A DNA stretch of 64,000 bases, taken from positions 48,046,356 to 48,110,355 of the forward strand of contig OV277870.1 of the NCBI GenBank assembly GCA_922989275.2, read 5' to 3'. The notes under the pieces were generated by a model. It saw nothing but the letters and a program-made list of their open reading frames with translations, made no database searches and was not told the DNA's origin. This document shows, piece after piece, positions 22,937-33,104 of this stretch; within the stretch, counting starts at the first letter, position 1; every line of letters begins with the position of its first letter. Both the position numbers and the translations under genes were made by a program. This DNA is from Gari tellinella (lineage: Eukaryota; Mollusca; Bivalvia; Cardiida; Psammobiidae).

Positions 22937-24833
22937 CACTCCCGGTCAACTATGTTACAACGAGGGGTGCGCCTGCCTGAAGTCATGTTAAGGTTTCCGT
23001 TCGAAAACTGTTACGGTGCCTGCCCATACGTAACCACGCGGGGAGAAAAGGAACAAAAATTGACGCTATCAGGTAGTTAAGCACGATTTTCTTCAAGTTT
23101 TAAGTACTTGTTAATATTAATACTGGTATTTGATTTATTTGTGGTTTATTTCATTTGATTTTATTTCAATTTAATCGTTTTTATGGAAGATTATGTGACT
23201 AATTAGGACCATTGCAAAATAAATGGCATATGCTTTCTAATATCAGATAAAAACACAAATGTTATGTACAAGCATGATCCAAACTAATAATTGATCTATT
23301 TCGTTACACATTGTATCGCTTTTAACGGATTATAAAGCAAATCGGATGCATTTTTGTTAAACTGTGATGTAAAGGCGTCTGCCAGAGAGTGTTATGGTTC
23401 ATTATCTACAACAAAGTGTATAGTTACGGTTCCTAATCGAAAACAATAACGTTTTCCAAGAGTATGAAATTGGTGTTTAAGGCCTGATGGAGGTGTCGAA
23501 CTCCCGTAGTTTCTGTCGTAGTTATTGAGCGAGGTTAAATAATTGAATTGAAAGCTGTAGTCTTAATTCCAGCGCTTTTGTGATTTAAAAAAATCGGGAC
23601 AACGTACGATCTCGGAATTTTTCGATATTTTTCGAGATCACCATTTGTCGCTGTCGACCAATCGGCATAACGGAAAACATCGAAGTCTAGCAATCGTCAA
23701 TCCAGAAATTTTGAAAGGTTCAGACGTCCTACGATGCTCTGACATTTTCCGAAAATGTATTATGGCTGTTTTACGTTAATATTGCTGTCGTGTGATGCAT
23801 GGGCGTTTCAGCAGTTCATACACTGTCATGTTTTAAAGTTCTTTATCCAAAATAAATTTGTTCCCATTTCAGGACAGTCATGAATTCGAGGTGCTCCTAT
23901 TGCGGTAACACAGCGGATACCTACGACGACACTGTGCGCCACTGTATCGTTGAGCACCCTAATGAACCAGTGTCATTTCTCGTAGAGACAGTGCAAGGGC
24001 AAAAATTAAAATAAAGAAAGAGGACATTTGATATATTCGGAAAAGACATTCGTTCGGAAGTAGAGGATGTTTATTACAATTATGAAACTGGCAAAATCGA
24101 GTTTCCTAAGTCATTAGGATCGCCTATGAAAAGCCCACAACCTAAAAAAGTGAAAGTGAAAGATACAGTGTGTCACTCTAGGCAATTATTTGTTCACGTT
24201 GGAAAAGCAAATGAATCCTCAAGCCCTCATCAAACCTGTTCAACTGACATTGACAATCAGATTAATCAAGTTCAAGATGACTTTCATGAAATGGATTTCC
24301 TAAAAACCGAAATTTTCATCAGGGACATTGTGGAAGACCGTAACGCTGTAGATAAGATACACTAACATGCGTCAGTTGAATTGGAAGAAACCGTAACATG
24401 TACACGGTAGTGTTATGATGGATAAAAACGTCAACATCTTATTCAAAACATGCATATTATTTGTAGAGGCGGACGTTACATGCTGATTAAGGCATAATTG
24501 GTACATATTGTTTAAGATTGTTCTCCTTCTGTGAAAAGAAATGTAAAAAAGAGCAAAATCGTCATGTTTTGAATAGTTAATTACTTTTAAACCCACTTTT
24601 ACGTGCACGTATGATGTACAGTTCGATGCGATATAAACAATTGCCTAAGTATCAAGTAAACGAACCAAAAGTAACAAAAAATAGCGTCCTACCCAACGTT
24701 GATGTACAAAAGCAGGGTCATGTCTGTCAAAATAAGTAAACAAATTGGCAGACGCCGTAACGGTTTTCGAACGGAAACCTTAACATGACTTCTGGCAGGC
24801 GCACCCCTCGCTGTAACATAGTTGACCGGAGTG
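22937..24833. mobile_element. 1.9-kb DNA transposon with 88-bp terminal inverted repeats
   Basis: Left TIR 22937-23024 and right TIR 24747-24833 are inverted copies with about five substitutions and one indel: CACTCCCGGTCAACTATGTT at the left, and at the right the complement of AACATAGTTGACCGGAGTG. ATATT flanks both ends (22932-22936 and 24834-24838), which fits a 5-bp target duplication. Inside is an ORF remnant (23880-24365); no transposase catalytic domain is visible, so the copy is non-autonomous or carries a captured sequence. A 5-bp duplication with ends starting CAC is compatible with Transib-like elements, but the terminus does not match closely enough to assign a superfamily. No other copy is in the window. 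Confidence 0.88.
23880..24365 (+). pseudogene. N-terminal zinc-finger ORF with one in-frame stop
   Basis: From the ATG at 23880 the frame encodes a short C2H2-like finger (Cys5, Cys8, His21, His26; RCSYCGN...RHCIVEH), then about 18 residues to a TAA at 24012. The same frame stays open after the stop for 116 codons to a TAA at 24363, with a basic patch (KSPQPKKVKVKD) and an acidic end (DFHEMDFLKTEIFIRD). That one stop sits between two open stretches in the same frame suggests a single nonsense mutation in a former protein of at least 160 residues, or a programmed readthrough or splice I cannot see. TTCCCATTTCAG at 23861-23872 could be a splice acceptor. Uncharacterised bivalve proteins with a similar N-terminal finger exist as far as I recall, but I cannot name a function. 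The whole ORF lies inside the TIR element at 22937-24833. Confidence 0.6.
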
Positions 24834-25084
24834 ATATTGCTGATTAATTCACCCTGCAAATTTTAATGTGCAATTCTGGTTTCTGATTAGGTCTAGTCCA
24901 TTAATTTTATGACTATTTAGAATTCTTTTCTCCAATATATTAAAATTGACCTCTGATCATAGGATTCTTTTAGGAGCACTCTGAACTATGTCTATACTGT
25001 TTGCATATGACAAATATACTCATCACAGGGACATTGTTTATAAAATGAGTATACTCGCCAATAGGGTTTCATGTTTTACATGTA

Positions 25085-25330
25085 CAGTGGAGAATCTGTT
25101 ATTTTTTCCCGATAAACGCGTTTACGCTAAAACTATTATTTGCAGTGCAAACAGTTTGGAGCCAGATCAGACGCCGGGTAACCCGGCGTCTGATCAGGCT
25201 CCAAACTGTTTGCCACCAAGATAAACATGAAATATCAGATTTGTCCAAAAATTGATCTTTTCTACGATTTAGTGCTTTGCGTTTGCGTACGTTTGCGTTT
25301 AAACGGGGAAGAATAACAGATTCTCCACTG
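25085..25330 (+). mobile_element. Family A MITE, full length
   Basis: CAGTGGAGAATCTG...TTCTCCACTG. Flanks ACATGTA on the left and TACATGTA on the right. Confidence 0.9.
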
Positions 25331-25344
25331 TACATGTACAATTA

Positions 25345-25400
25345 CAGTGGAGAAAACGTTACTTTTCGAATAACACGTTAATGCTAAAATCAGTACTTTA
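25345..25400 (+). mobile_element. Family A left-end fragment
   Basis: CAGTGGAGAAAACGTTACTT then TAACACGTTAATGCTAAAAT. Stops before the next copy begins at 25417. Confidence 0.6.
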
Positions 25401-25416
25401 TTCTCTCCTGTGTATA

Positions 25417-25668
25417 CAGTAGAGACGACGTTATTCTTTTCGAAGAAACGCGTTACGCTTAAACTATAATTTCTATCGCCAACAGAGTTGAGCCTGGTCA
25501 GACGCCGGGTATACCGGTGTCTGATCTGGTTCCAAACTGTTTGTCACTCGTATCAAAATCAGTAGTAAGTATTGTTGAAATGTTTGTTTTTTCTTTTCTC
25601 TATTGAAGTGCGTTTGCCTTATTTTACGTTTCGCTTGCGTTTAAATGGGAAAAATAAATACTTCACTG
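25417..25668 (+). mobile_element. Family A element, diverged
   Basis: CAGTAGAGACGACGTTATTC...ATACTTCACTG. Hairpin TTGAGCCTGGTCAGACGCCG...TGTCTGATCTGGTTCCAAAC. Confidence 0.75.
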
Positions 25669-25689
25669 TAATTAACGAAACATAAACAC

Positions 25690-25880
25690 AATTCAATTAA
25701 GTTGCAAATGCGCAATTGGTAAAATATTTACCTTTATATTGGCAAAACTAGGTAACCGTAGCAACTCGTGTAGAGCCTGATCAGACAGATTTACTCAGTA
25801 TCTGATCTGGATCCGAATAGTTTGCAATGGACATCGTTAGACTAGTACAGTGGCTTTTATTGGGAAAGAACAACATATTA
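25690..25880. mobile_element. Degenerate family A-like element
   Basis: Hairpin TGTAGAGCCTGATCAGACAG...TATCTGATCTGGATCCGAAT and the terminal phrase TATTGGGAAAGAACAACAT. Confidence 0.45.
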
Positions 25881-25946
25881 ACTTACAATATTGATTGCTT
25901 TAGCTTTAAAAACTAACAAGCTATATACAATAGTGAAAATACTCAC

Positions 25947-25979
25947 ATTTTACTGGCGGAGGCTCATCAAAAGGAAGAC
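25947..25979 (-). CDS. Probable 33-nt microexon, phase 1-1, of the Kazal gene
   Basis: On the minus strand TTATTCTCGTTTCAG precedes and GTGAGTATT follows a 33-nt segment. Read in phase 1-1 it encodes LPFDEPPPVK plus two split codons. The phase matches the exon at 12853-12635, and joining the split codons gives a serine followed by PC, which suits a proline-rich linker entering a follistatin module. Splice motifs in AT-rich DNA arise by chance, so this rests on the strong acceptor and donor, the phase match and the proline-rich peptide. It would be separated from the Kazal exon by an intron of about 13 kb. Confidence 0.45.
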
Positions 25980-26025
25980 CTGAAACGAGAATAAAGTACA
26001 TTGTAAAACTATAATATAGTACATG

Positions 26026-26640
26026 TACCCACTCTCAGCAACAACACCCAATGGGAGACACACTTTGTTTGTGTTGTTAGGAGGGAGTCGTTATAAGGAG
26101 TGAAAATTAGGCTTGTGGTAAACGTGCAAAAGTTTTTAATCCAGGTCAGACGCCAGACTCAAACTGTTTGCCACTAGTTATTATGTGTTTTTTATTTGTC
26201 AACATTTCCAATATGTAGCTTTGAGAAAACACAGCGGACGACGATGTTAAGCAAAGAAGCAGACAATGCTGCAGCGATGAAAGGGTTATACTTAATTGTC
26301 TTGTTTACGGAACAGCAGCAAGTTTTAACCCTTTCCCCCATAGAAGCGCCTTTAAGTTTTAGCTCATTTAATGCATGCCTACACTGAAGAAAACAGTACC
26401 AATTCATACAATGTACAGTCATGAAGATGTATAAAAAGAAATATGTTCTATATCCTAGCAGTTTATAGTTTAAAGCAGGCTGAAAGTAAAGCAGAATGCG
26501 CCTTAAAGCGCATTCTGCTTTACTTTCAACCTGTTTTAAGTGGTCACATGTTTTCAAAACTAAAATGCGTCTATGGGGTAAAGGGTTAATGTAAGAAGAG
26601 GATCGTTGTTCGGATGACCGTTGTAGGGAGGGAACACTGT
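26026..26640 (-). mobile_element. Family C element split by a family D insertion
   Basis: Left part AACAACACCCAATGGGAGAC...GGAGGGAGTCGTTATAAGGA, a collapsed hairpin (CAGGTCAGACGCCAGACTCA), and GCAGCGATGAAAGGG. After family D at 26326-26589 the C element resumes with GATCGTTGTTCGGATGACCG and GGGAGGGAACACTG. Confidence 0.8.
26330..26585 (-). mobile_element. Family D MITE nested in family C
   Basis: TTAA at 26326-26329 and 26586-26589. Contains the large palindrome GCAGAATGCGCCTTAAAGCG. The host C sequence is continuous across it. Confidence 0.85.
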
Positions 26641-26654
26641 GTAGAGCGAATAGA

Positions 26655-26849
26655 TACACTTGTTTGTATCACATGTAACCCGGCGTCTGATCAGGCTCCA
26701 AACTGTTTGCCACCAAGATAAACATGAATTATCAGAATTGTCCAAAAGCTGTACTTTTCTACGTTTTAGTGCTTTGCGTTTGCGTACGTTTGCGTTTAAA
26801 CGGGAAAGAATAACAGATTCTCCACTGTACACTTGTTTGTATAACATGT
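26655..26849. repeat. Direct repeats flanking a half family A element
   Basis: 26655-26676 (TACACTTGTTTGTATCACAT GT) and 26828-26849 differ at one of 22 positions. Both abut the half-element at 26677-26827. Confidence 0.9.
26677..26827 (+). mobile_element. Right half of a family A MITE, cut at the hairpin centre
   Basis: Begins AACCCGGCGTCTGATCAGG, the exact middle of the palindrome, and continues to the normal right end TTCTCCACTG. The left half is absent. Confidence 0.92.
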
Positions 26850-27094
26850 TATACTTAAATTAAATCGTTTAACCAATATCGGGTGGAAGTGAAAACCTAT
26901 TTGTTAATTTCAAACTCGTTCCATTTGCTTAATTGTCTGTTCATTTACAATGCCCATTGGTACTTTCAACATAATTAAGATTTTATCTTTTAGTTTTCTA
27001 CTTAAATCTTTTTTCCATTTCCAAAGCGGTGAAGTTTTCAGGTAAATTCAAATCAATTTTAAGCGACCACTCGAAATGCGATACATTTCTGCTA

Positions 27095-27334
27095 CAGTGG
27101 AGAATACGTTATTATTTCCCGTTTAAACGAAACGCAAACGCAAAGCACTAAAACGTAGAAAAGTGCAACTTTAGGACAATTCTGATAAATATGTTTATCT
27201 TGGTGACAAACAGTTTGGAGCCTGATCAGACGCCGGGTTGCCCGGCGTCTGATCGGGCTCCAAACTGTTTGCAATAGAAATACTAGTTTTAGCGTAAACG
27301 CGTTTATTGGGAAAGAATAACGTTTTCTCCACTG
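27095..27334 (-). mobile_element. Family A MITE, full length
   Basis: CAGTGGAGAATACG...TTCTCCACTG with perfect hairpin. Left flank TACATTTCTGCTA and right flank TTACAGCTGACTGCTTA are loosely alike. Confidence 0.9.
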
Positions 27335-27504
27335 TATTTGTTACAGCTGACTGCTTAATGTAGGATAAAGTATATTATAGAATACCCCTTTACATGTATG
27401 AGGCTTCTGAAATACTTGTGCCCTGCATTATGCGGTCATCTTGCAGTGAAGAGCACCATGTATTTGCACTCAGTTGTCGAATAATACAGATTTGACCTTG
27501 AGTA

Positions 27505-27697
27505 CAGTTGAACTTCGATATTTCGAACTAGGTTAGGTCGAACATACCCGTATTTCAAAGTTAAAACGTGGCTTAGCCAAGTTTTAACTTTAAAATACGG
27601 GTATGTTTGTCTTCACCGAGCATGTAACAATGCAATACATGTGTCGACAAATCGAATAGATCGAATAAAGCGAGTTGGAGATATCGAAGGAACACTG
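27505..27697 (+). mobile_element. Family I palindromic element
   Basis: CAGTTGAACTTCGATATTTC...ATATCGAAGGAACACTG with TA flanks; centre GTTAAAACGTGGCTTAGCCA. Second copy at 30993. Confidence 0.75.
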
Positions 27698-27728
27698 TAT
27701 ATGCATATTCGGTACAAGTCGGATAGAA

Positions 27729-27928
27729 CAGTGGAGGATAACTCATACAGCGAAATTTCCCAATTAATGCATTTACGCTAATAATATCATTTTCATTACA
27801 AACAGGCTTCAAACCGTTTGCCACTCAGAATAAATAAATTGTCAGAATTATCAAACAAATGTCTTTTTCGACAATTTATTGCAATGCGTTTGCGTTTCGA
27901 AGGGGAAAGAATAACGTATTCGCCACTG
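27729..27928 (+). mobile_element. Family A MITE with most of the hairpin deleted
   Basis: CAGTGGAGGATAACTC...ATTCGCCACTG. TTACAAACAGGCTTCAAACC joins the start of the left arm to the end of the right arm. Confidence 0.8.
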
Positions 27929-28417
27929 TATATAGTTATTATTATCCGTTAATACCATCAACGATTCATAGTTGAGTGGTCTTAGATACGCCTCGTAACT
28001 TTTAGACAGTACCATTTCATGTTTAGCAAGTGTTATGAAACGGGCCCTAGCCCAAAGAATAGATATGCTACAAATGTAAATTATAGATAGATATCTTATT
28101 GATTTAATCTATACGCAGTTTCTCATCAATACAAATATGAATGCACAATACGTAATACTAGTAATCGGTACATGTAATACATGTAGATACACGTACATGC
28201 AAACACTTTAAAGACATTTTTTCTTCTTCAAATATCCGTGTCTGGTTTACGTATATGGTGCTTTGATTAAACTCGATGTATGATCAGACTGCAAAGAAAT
28301 GAAATAAAAGCGTATATTTAAAATATATATTTAAAATATATACTTTAATTTGACTGAACTGCACTTCGCTTCCATTTTTAACGCTCAAAACTATGGTTTG
28401 ACCATACAACTTTCCTA
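27929..28417. other. AT-rich stretch, no gene
   Basis: 28030-28045 holds an isolated family H terminus (ATGAAACGGGCCCTAG). Otherwise nothing supported. Confidence 0.45.
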
Positions 28418-28663
28418 CAGTGGCGAATATGTTATTCTTTCCCGTTTAAACGCAAACGTACACAAACGCAAAGCACTAAAACGTAGAAAAGAACAACTTT
28501 TGGACAATTCTGATATTTCATGTTTATCTTGGTGGCATACAGTTTGGAGCCTTATCAGACGCCGGGTTACCCGGCGTCTGATCTGGTTCCAAACTGTTTG
28601 CACTGCAAATAATAGTTTTAGCGAAAACGTGTTTATTGGGAAAGAATAACACATTCTCCACTG
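28418..28663 (-). mobile_element. Family A MITE, full length
   Basis: CAGTGGCGAATATG...TTCTCCACTG, hairpin intact. The flanks end or begin around CTTTCCTA and CTTTACGCCCTA, weakly alike. Confidence 0.9.
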
Positions 28664-28674
28664 TATGTAACCCT

Positions 28675-28893
28675 TTACGCCCTACGACGATAAAGGAAAT
28701 GGTTATTATGTTGCACATTCATTACTGTATAAATAACAGGGGTAGTAGTCCTGTACCTGACCTGAAGACCCGTTTGCAAAATGGTGTTGAGAGAGTTTCT
28801 CACTTGATGTGAGTTAACGAGACCATAGACATCACAAATCACCGAGGTGCTTGTCTGCCACACTGTCACATTTCCCACAATATCCAAATCCAA
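28675..28893 (-). other. Unrecognised 72-codon open frame beside the satellite
   Basis: Encodes a neutral, serine/threonine- and valine-rich peptide (…WQTSTSVICDVYGLVNSHQV…) with no domain I recognise. GAAATGTGACAG could be an acceptor in phase 1, but no donor of matching phase is evident. It may be an exon of the minus-strand gene or chance. Confidence 0.2.
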
Positions 28894-30480
28894 TATGGCC
28901 GCCGCCAGCCATTTTGGAAAAGCTAACTTTTTTGTTTTTTGGAGAATAAATAAGTGTAATACCTCTAAATTGATTGTTTTTTGGTGTGGAACTCATTTCT
29001 GATGCCCTTTGTGCAATCTGGGGTGTCTTTGATTTGGAAAGGTCAAATTTCACATTAGCCAAATCCAAAATGGCCGCCGCCAACCATGTTGGAAAAGCTT
29101 TTTTCGTTGTTTTTTTAAGAAAAATCAAATATAATACTTCTAAATTGATTATTTTTTAAAGTATAATTCACTTCTGATGTCCTTTGTGCAATCTGGGATG
29201 TCTTTGATTTGGAAAGATCAAGTTCCGCGATAGCAAAATCCAATATGGCCGCTGCAAGCCATGTTAAAAAAGCTAACTTTTGTTTCTTTTTTGGAGAATA
29301 AACCAATGTAATACCTCTCAATTGATAATTTTTGGGTGTTGAACTCATTTCTGATGCCTTTTTTTGCAATCTGGGATGTATTTGATTTGGAAAGGTCAAG
29401 TTTCACAATCGCCAAATCCAATATGGCCGCCGCAAGCCATGTTAAAAAAGCTAATTTTGTTTCTTTTTTGGAGAATAAACCAATGTAATACCTCTCAATT
29501 GATAATTTTTGGGTGTTGAACTAATTTCTGATGCCTTTTGTGCAATCTGGAATATCTTTGATTGGAAAGATCAAGTTCCACAAAAACCAAATCCAATATG
29601 GCCGCCGCAAGCCATGTTAAAAAAGCTAATTTTGTTTCTTTTTTGGAGAATAAACCAATGTAATACCTCTCAATTGATAATTTTTGGGTGTTGAACTCAT
29701 TTCTGATGCCTTTTGTGCAATCTGGTATATCTTTGATTGGAAAGATCAATTTCCACAAAAACCAAATCCAATATGGCCGCCGCAAGCCATGTTAAAAAAG
29801 CTAATTTTGTTTCTTTTTTGGAAAATAAACCAATGTAATACCTCTCAATTGATAACGTTTGGGTGTTGAACTCATTTCTGAGGCCTTTTGTGCACTCTGG
29901 GATGTATTTGATTCGGAAAGGTCAAGTTTCACAATAGCCAAATCCAATATGGCTGCCGCAAACCATGTTGAAAGAGCTAATTTTGTTGTTTTTTTGGACA
30001 AAAATCAAATGCTATACTTCTTAATTGATTATTTTTTAGAGTAGAACTCATTTCTGATGCCCTTTGTGCAATCTAGGGTGTCTTTGCTTTGGAAAGATCA
30101 AGTTCAAAAAGAAGCAAAATCCAATATGGCCGCCGCAACCATGTTGAAAAAGCTATTTGTTTTCTTTTTTGGAGAATTATCAAATGTAATACCTCTAAAT
30201 TAATAATATTTTGGTGTGGAACTTATTTCTGACGCCCTTTGTGCAATCTTGGGTGTTTTTAATTCAGAAAGGTCAAGTTCCACAATAGCAAAATCCAATA
30301 TGGCAGCCGCAAACCACGATGGAAAAGCTAATTTAAAAAAATAATAATTAAGAAAGATCAAATATACATGTAATACATGTATATCTTAATTGGTTATTGC
30401 TTGTGTTTAACTCATATCCTCTCTGAGGTCCTTTGTTCAATATGGAGAGTCATTGGTTTGAAAAGGTCAAGTTCAATGTC
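28870..30480. repeat. 175-bp satellite array, nine units
   Basis: ATGGC of the phrase CCAATATGGCCGCCGC falls at 28895, 29070, 29245, 29423, 29598, 29773, 29949, 30126 and 30300, a spacing of 174-178 bp. Each unit also has AACTCATTTCTGATGCC, TTTGTGCAATCTGGG and GGAAAGGTCAAGTT. The three units at 29423-29773 are nearly identical; outer units diverge, the usual pattern of homogenised satellites. Repeating open frames are by-products. Confidence 0.95.
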
Positions 30481-30589
30481 TTTTTGATACATTAACGACC
30501 TTTGGCTTAGCTTGAACAGCAGTAGTCAGTATATAAGCAAGATGTAAGTGAATGGCAACTCTCTGACATTAGACAGAGAAAACACGACA

Positions 30590-30662
30590 GTGTGCGGGAC
30601 TCAATCCTACGTCCTGAGGTAAGAGGCTTTTATCCTAACCACTAAGACTACCACAGGCCCAT
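30590..30662 (-). mobile_element. tRNA-derived SINE head
   Basis: On the minus strand GTGGTAGTCTTAGTGGTTAG resembles an A box and GTAGGATTGAGTCCCGC a B box, about 73 bp apart overall. Stems are not fully paired, so a working tRNA is unlikely. Confidence 0.6.
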
Positions 30663-30793
30663 GGACAGACGGTAGGGCCGGGGCAGAATATATAACACCT
30701 TGTTCAAAATGCATGGAAAGATACATCAATAAAGCATCAACAATTGATTAGATACACATGTAGTTCCAAAGTCATTACGTGCCGGGTTTTCAC

Positions 30794-30990
30794 TATTATT
30801 TGCAGTGCAAACAGTTTGGAGCCAGATCAGACGCCGGGTAACCCGGCGTCTGATCAGGCTCCAAACTGTTTGCCACCAAGAAAAACATGAAATATCAGAA
30901 TTGTCCAAAAGTTGTTCTTTTCTACGTTTTAGTGTTTTGCGTTTGCGTACGTTTGCGTTTAAACGGGAAAGAATAACAGATTCTCCACTG
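30794..30990 (+). mobile_element. Family A MITE, left end truncated
   Basis: Starts at ACTATTATTTGCAGTG, hairpin perfect, right end TTCTCCACTG followed by a TA shared with the next element. Confidence 0.9.
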
Positions 30991-30992
30991 TA

Positions 30993-31187
30993 CAGTCGAA
31001 CTTCGATATCTCAAACTCGCTTAACTCAAAATATTCGATATTTCGAAAAATGAATTTGCCTTATTTCAAGCTCGGTTTAGGTGAACATACCCGTGTTTCA
31101 AAGTTAAAACGCGGCTTAGCCGCGTTTTAACTTTGAAATACGGGTATCTTCGACTTAACCGAGTTCGAGATATCGAAGTTCGACAGT
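30993..31187 (+). mobile_element. Family I palindromic element, best copy
   Basis: CAGTCGAACTTCGATATCTC at the left; GAGATATCGAAGTTCGACAG at the right. Centre TTAAAACGCGGCTTAGCCGC. Directly abuts family A, sharing TA at 30991-30992. Confidence 0.85.
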
Positions 31188-31477
31188 AATTGGATTATTT
31201 CAGGCATGTATACGCAATCAATACATGCTTTACATTTCATTACAATTTCAAAAGGCGAGAAGGGAAATGAGCTACAGTGGTCAGACTGCTTCAATGTACA
31301 TCAGCATAAAGCTACGTTAAGGTTGAGTGATGCATATGATGAAGTGATATTTATACACCGTCAAACGGTGCGCCGCTAGACTTGAATGGCTGTTTTTAAC
31401 ATGCAAATCTTCACCAGTAGTAACTCAGAAATCAATGGAACTCACGATAATAAAACTACACATTGCTCGTCCTGAAG
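31188..31477. other. No supported feature
   Basis: Unique AT-rich DNA. Confidence 0.4.
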
Positions 31478-31935
31478 TTAAACCATTTGTGCATGTCGTC
31501 CCATATATACAGTGGAGAAAACGTTGTTCTTTCCCAATAAACGCGTTTACGCTAAAACTATTATTTTCACTGCAAACAGTTAGGAGCCAGATCAGACGCC
31601 GGGTAACCCGGCGTCTGATCAGGCTCCAAACTGTTTGCCACCAAGATAAACATGAATTATCAGAATTGTCAAAAAGTTGTACTTTTCTACGTTTTAGTGT
31701 TTTGCGTTTGCGTACGTTTGCGTTTAAACGGGAAAGAATAACAGATTATCCACTGTAGGACATGCAAACAGTGAAAACTCAGATCAGACGCCGTATGATG
31801 CGGCGTCTGTGTTGAATCTGAACTATTTCTATAAAAATATAAACTAAAATTGTAGACAAGACGTCCATCATATGAATAATTAAATCATGTATTATATTCA
31901 AATATGGAAAAATCCACTTGACATAAATGGCTAGA
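31478..31935 (+). mobile_element. Family E element split by a family A insertion
   Basis: TTAAACCATTTGTGCATGTC at the left, GGACATGCAAACAGTGAAAA plus hairpin after the insertion, and AATATGGAAAAATCCACTTG near the right. Relative to 12357-12583 only TA is duplicated at the insertion. Confidence 0.75.
31510..31755 (+). mobile_element. Family A MITE nested in family E
   Basis: CAGTGGAGAAAACG...TATCCACTG. A clean TA duplication, without a long flank repeat. Confidence 0.9.
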
Positions 31936-32258
31936 ACAAGTTATTAGTGAATTATTATACATGTAGTTGTGAATGCGTTATTATCTCTAGTTAAAACCAG
32001 ACTAACGCAAATCAATAAAATTCAGAAAATGACGTTTTTGTAAATTGTGGACAATTTGTTTGAATCAGATAGCGCATGGCAAACAGTTCTGAGCTTAAAC
32101 GTTGACAACGCATATTGACCTGAGTTGCAAACAGTTTAGCCTGGTCAGTCGCCGGTCTTGCATCAAACGTTTTGCTATTGAAATAATTGTTTCAGCACGA
32201 ATACGTTTATAATAGCGAATGAATAGCTGCATGTTGTTAAATTACTCGGCCTCCGATA

Positions 32259-32651
32259 CATTGGAGAAGATGTTATTCTTTCCCATTTAAAAGGAAACGA
32301 AACGCAAACACACTGCAATAAAATAGAGACAATAATAGCTTTTTGACATGTACATGTATATGCATGTACATGTACAGTGGCGAATGTGTTATTCTTTCCC
32401 AATAAACGCGTTTACGCTAAAACTATTATTTCCAGTGCAAACAGTTTGGAGCCAGATCAGACGCCGGGTAATCCGGCGTCTGATCAGGCTCCAAACTGTT
32501 TGCCATCAAGATAAACAATAATTATCAGAATTGTCCAAAAGTTGTTCTTTTCTACGTTTTAGTGTTTTGCGTTTGCGTACGTTTGCGTTTAAACGGGAAA
32601 TAATAACAGATTCTCCACTGTATTTGGAAAGAATAACGTCTTCCCAGCTGT
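32259..32651 (-). mobile_element. Older family A element hosting a younger copy
   Basis: Left ACATTGGAGAAGATGTTATT, right TTTGGAAAGAATAACGTCTT then CCCAGCTG. The interior is replaced by 32375-32620. An ACATGTA-rich palindrome (32347-32374) lies at the left joint. Confidence 0.7.
32375..32620 (+). mobile_element. Family A MITE, full length, nested
   Basis: CAGTGGCGAATGTG...TTCTCCACTG, intact hairpin. Confidence 0.9.
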
Positions 32652-32819
32652 ATTGCATATAATCGAGCTGTTAAACCAGTAAATTCCATGCCTGCAATCT
32701 AAGAGATAGGCATTCTGTCAGTATTTATTTTATATCGTTTGAAGAATGCACATTGATTGTTCGTTGAAGATACGTATCTCTTTGTTGTGCAGTTTTGTTC
32801 ATACGATTGGAATCTGCCT

Positions 32820-33030
32820 TTGTATGTCTCTTTTGAAAGAACGCATGCGCAATGCAATCAAATATTGAAACGGCATGTTCTTGAAACTGTTAACGATTAT
32901 TTGAAATGTGAGTAGCGAACAGTTTGGGGTTTAATCAGAGACCATTGAAAAGTTTGATGTTTGCAATGGACATCGTTTATTCAGCACAAATGTGTGCATT
33001 AGTGCGAAAGAATAACGCCTTCCTCTCTGT
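32820..33030 (-). mobile_element. Old family A-like element
   Basis: TTTTGAAAGAACGCATGCGC, a reduced core (GTTTGGGGTTTAATCAGAGA) and TGCGAAAGAATAACGCCTTC. Confidence 0.5.
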
Positions 33031-33104
33031 AGGAAGTGCGTCACAAAGTAAGGAAAGACACATCATCCAATCATGCACTCAACAATATAACCTATAAAAC
33101 AACC

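Noticed and set aside
22937..24833. Assignment of the 1.9-kb element to Transib on the basis of a 5-bp duplication and CAC ends
   Set aside because: The rest of the terminus does not match what I know of Transib ends and no catalytic domain is visible, so the superfamily is left open.
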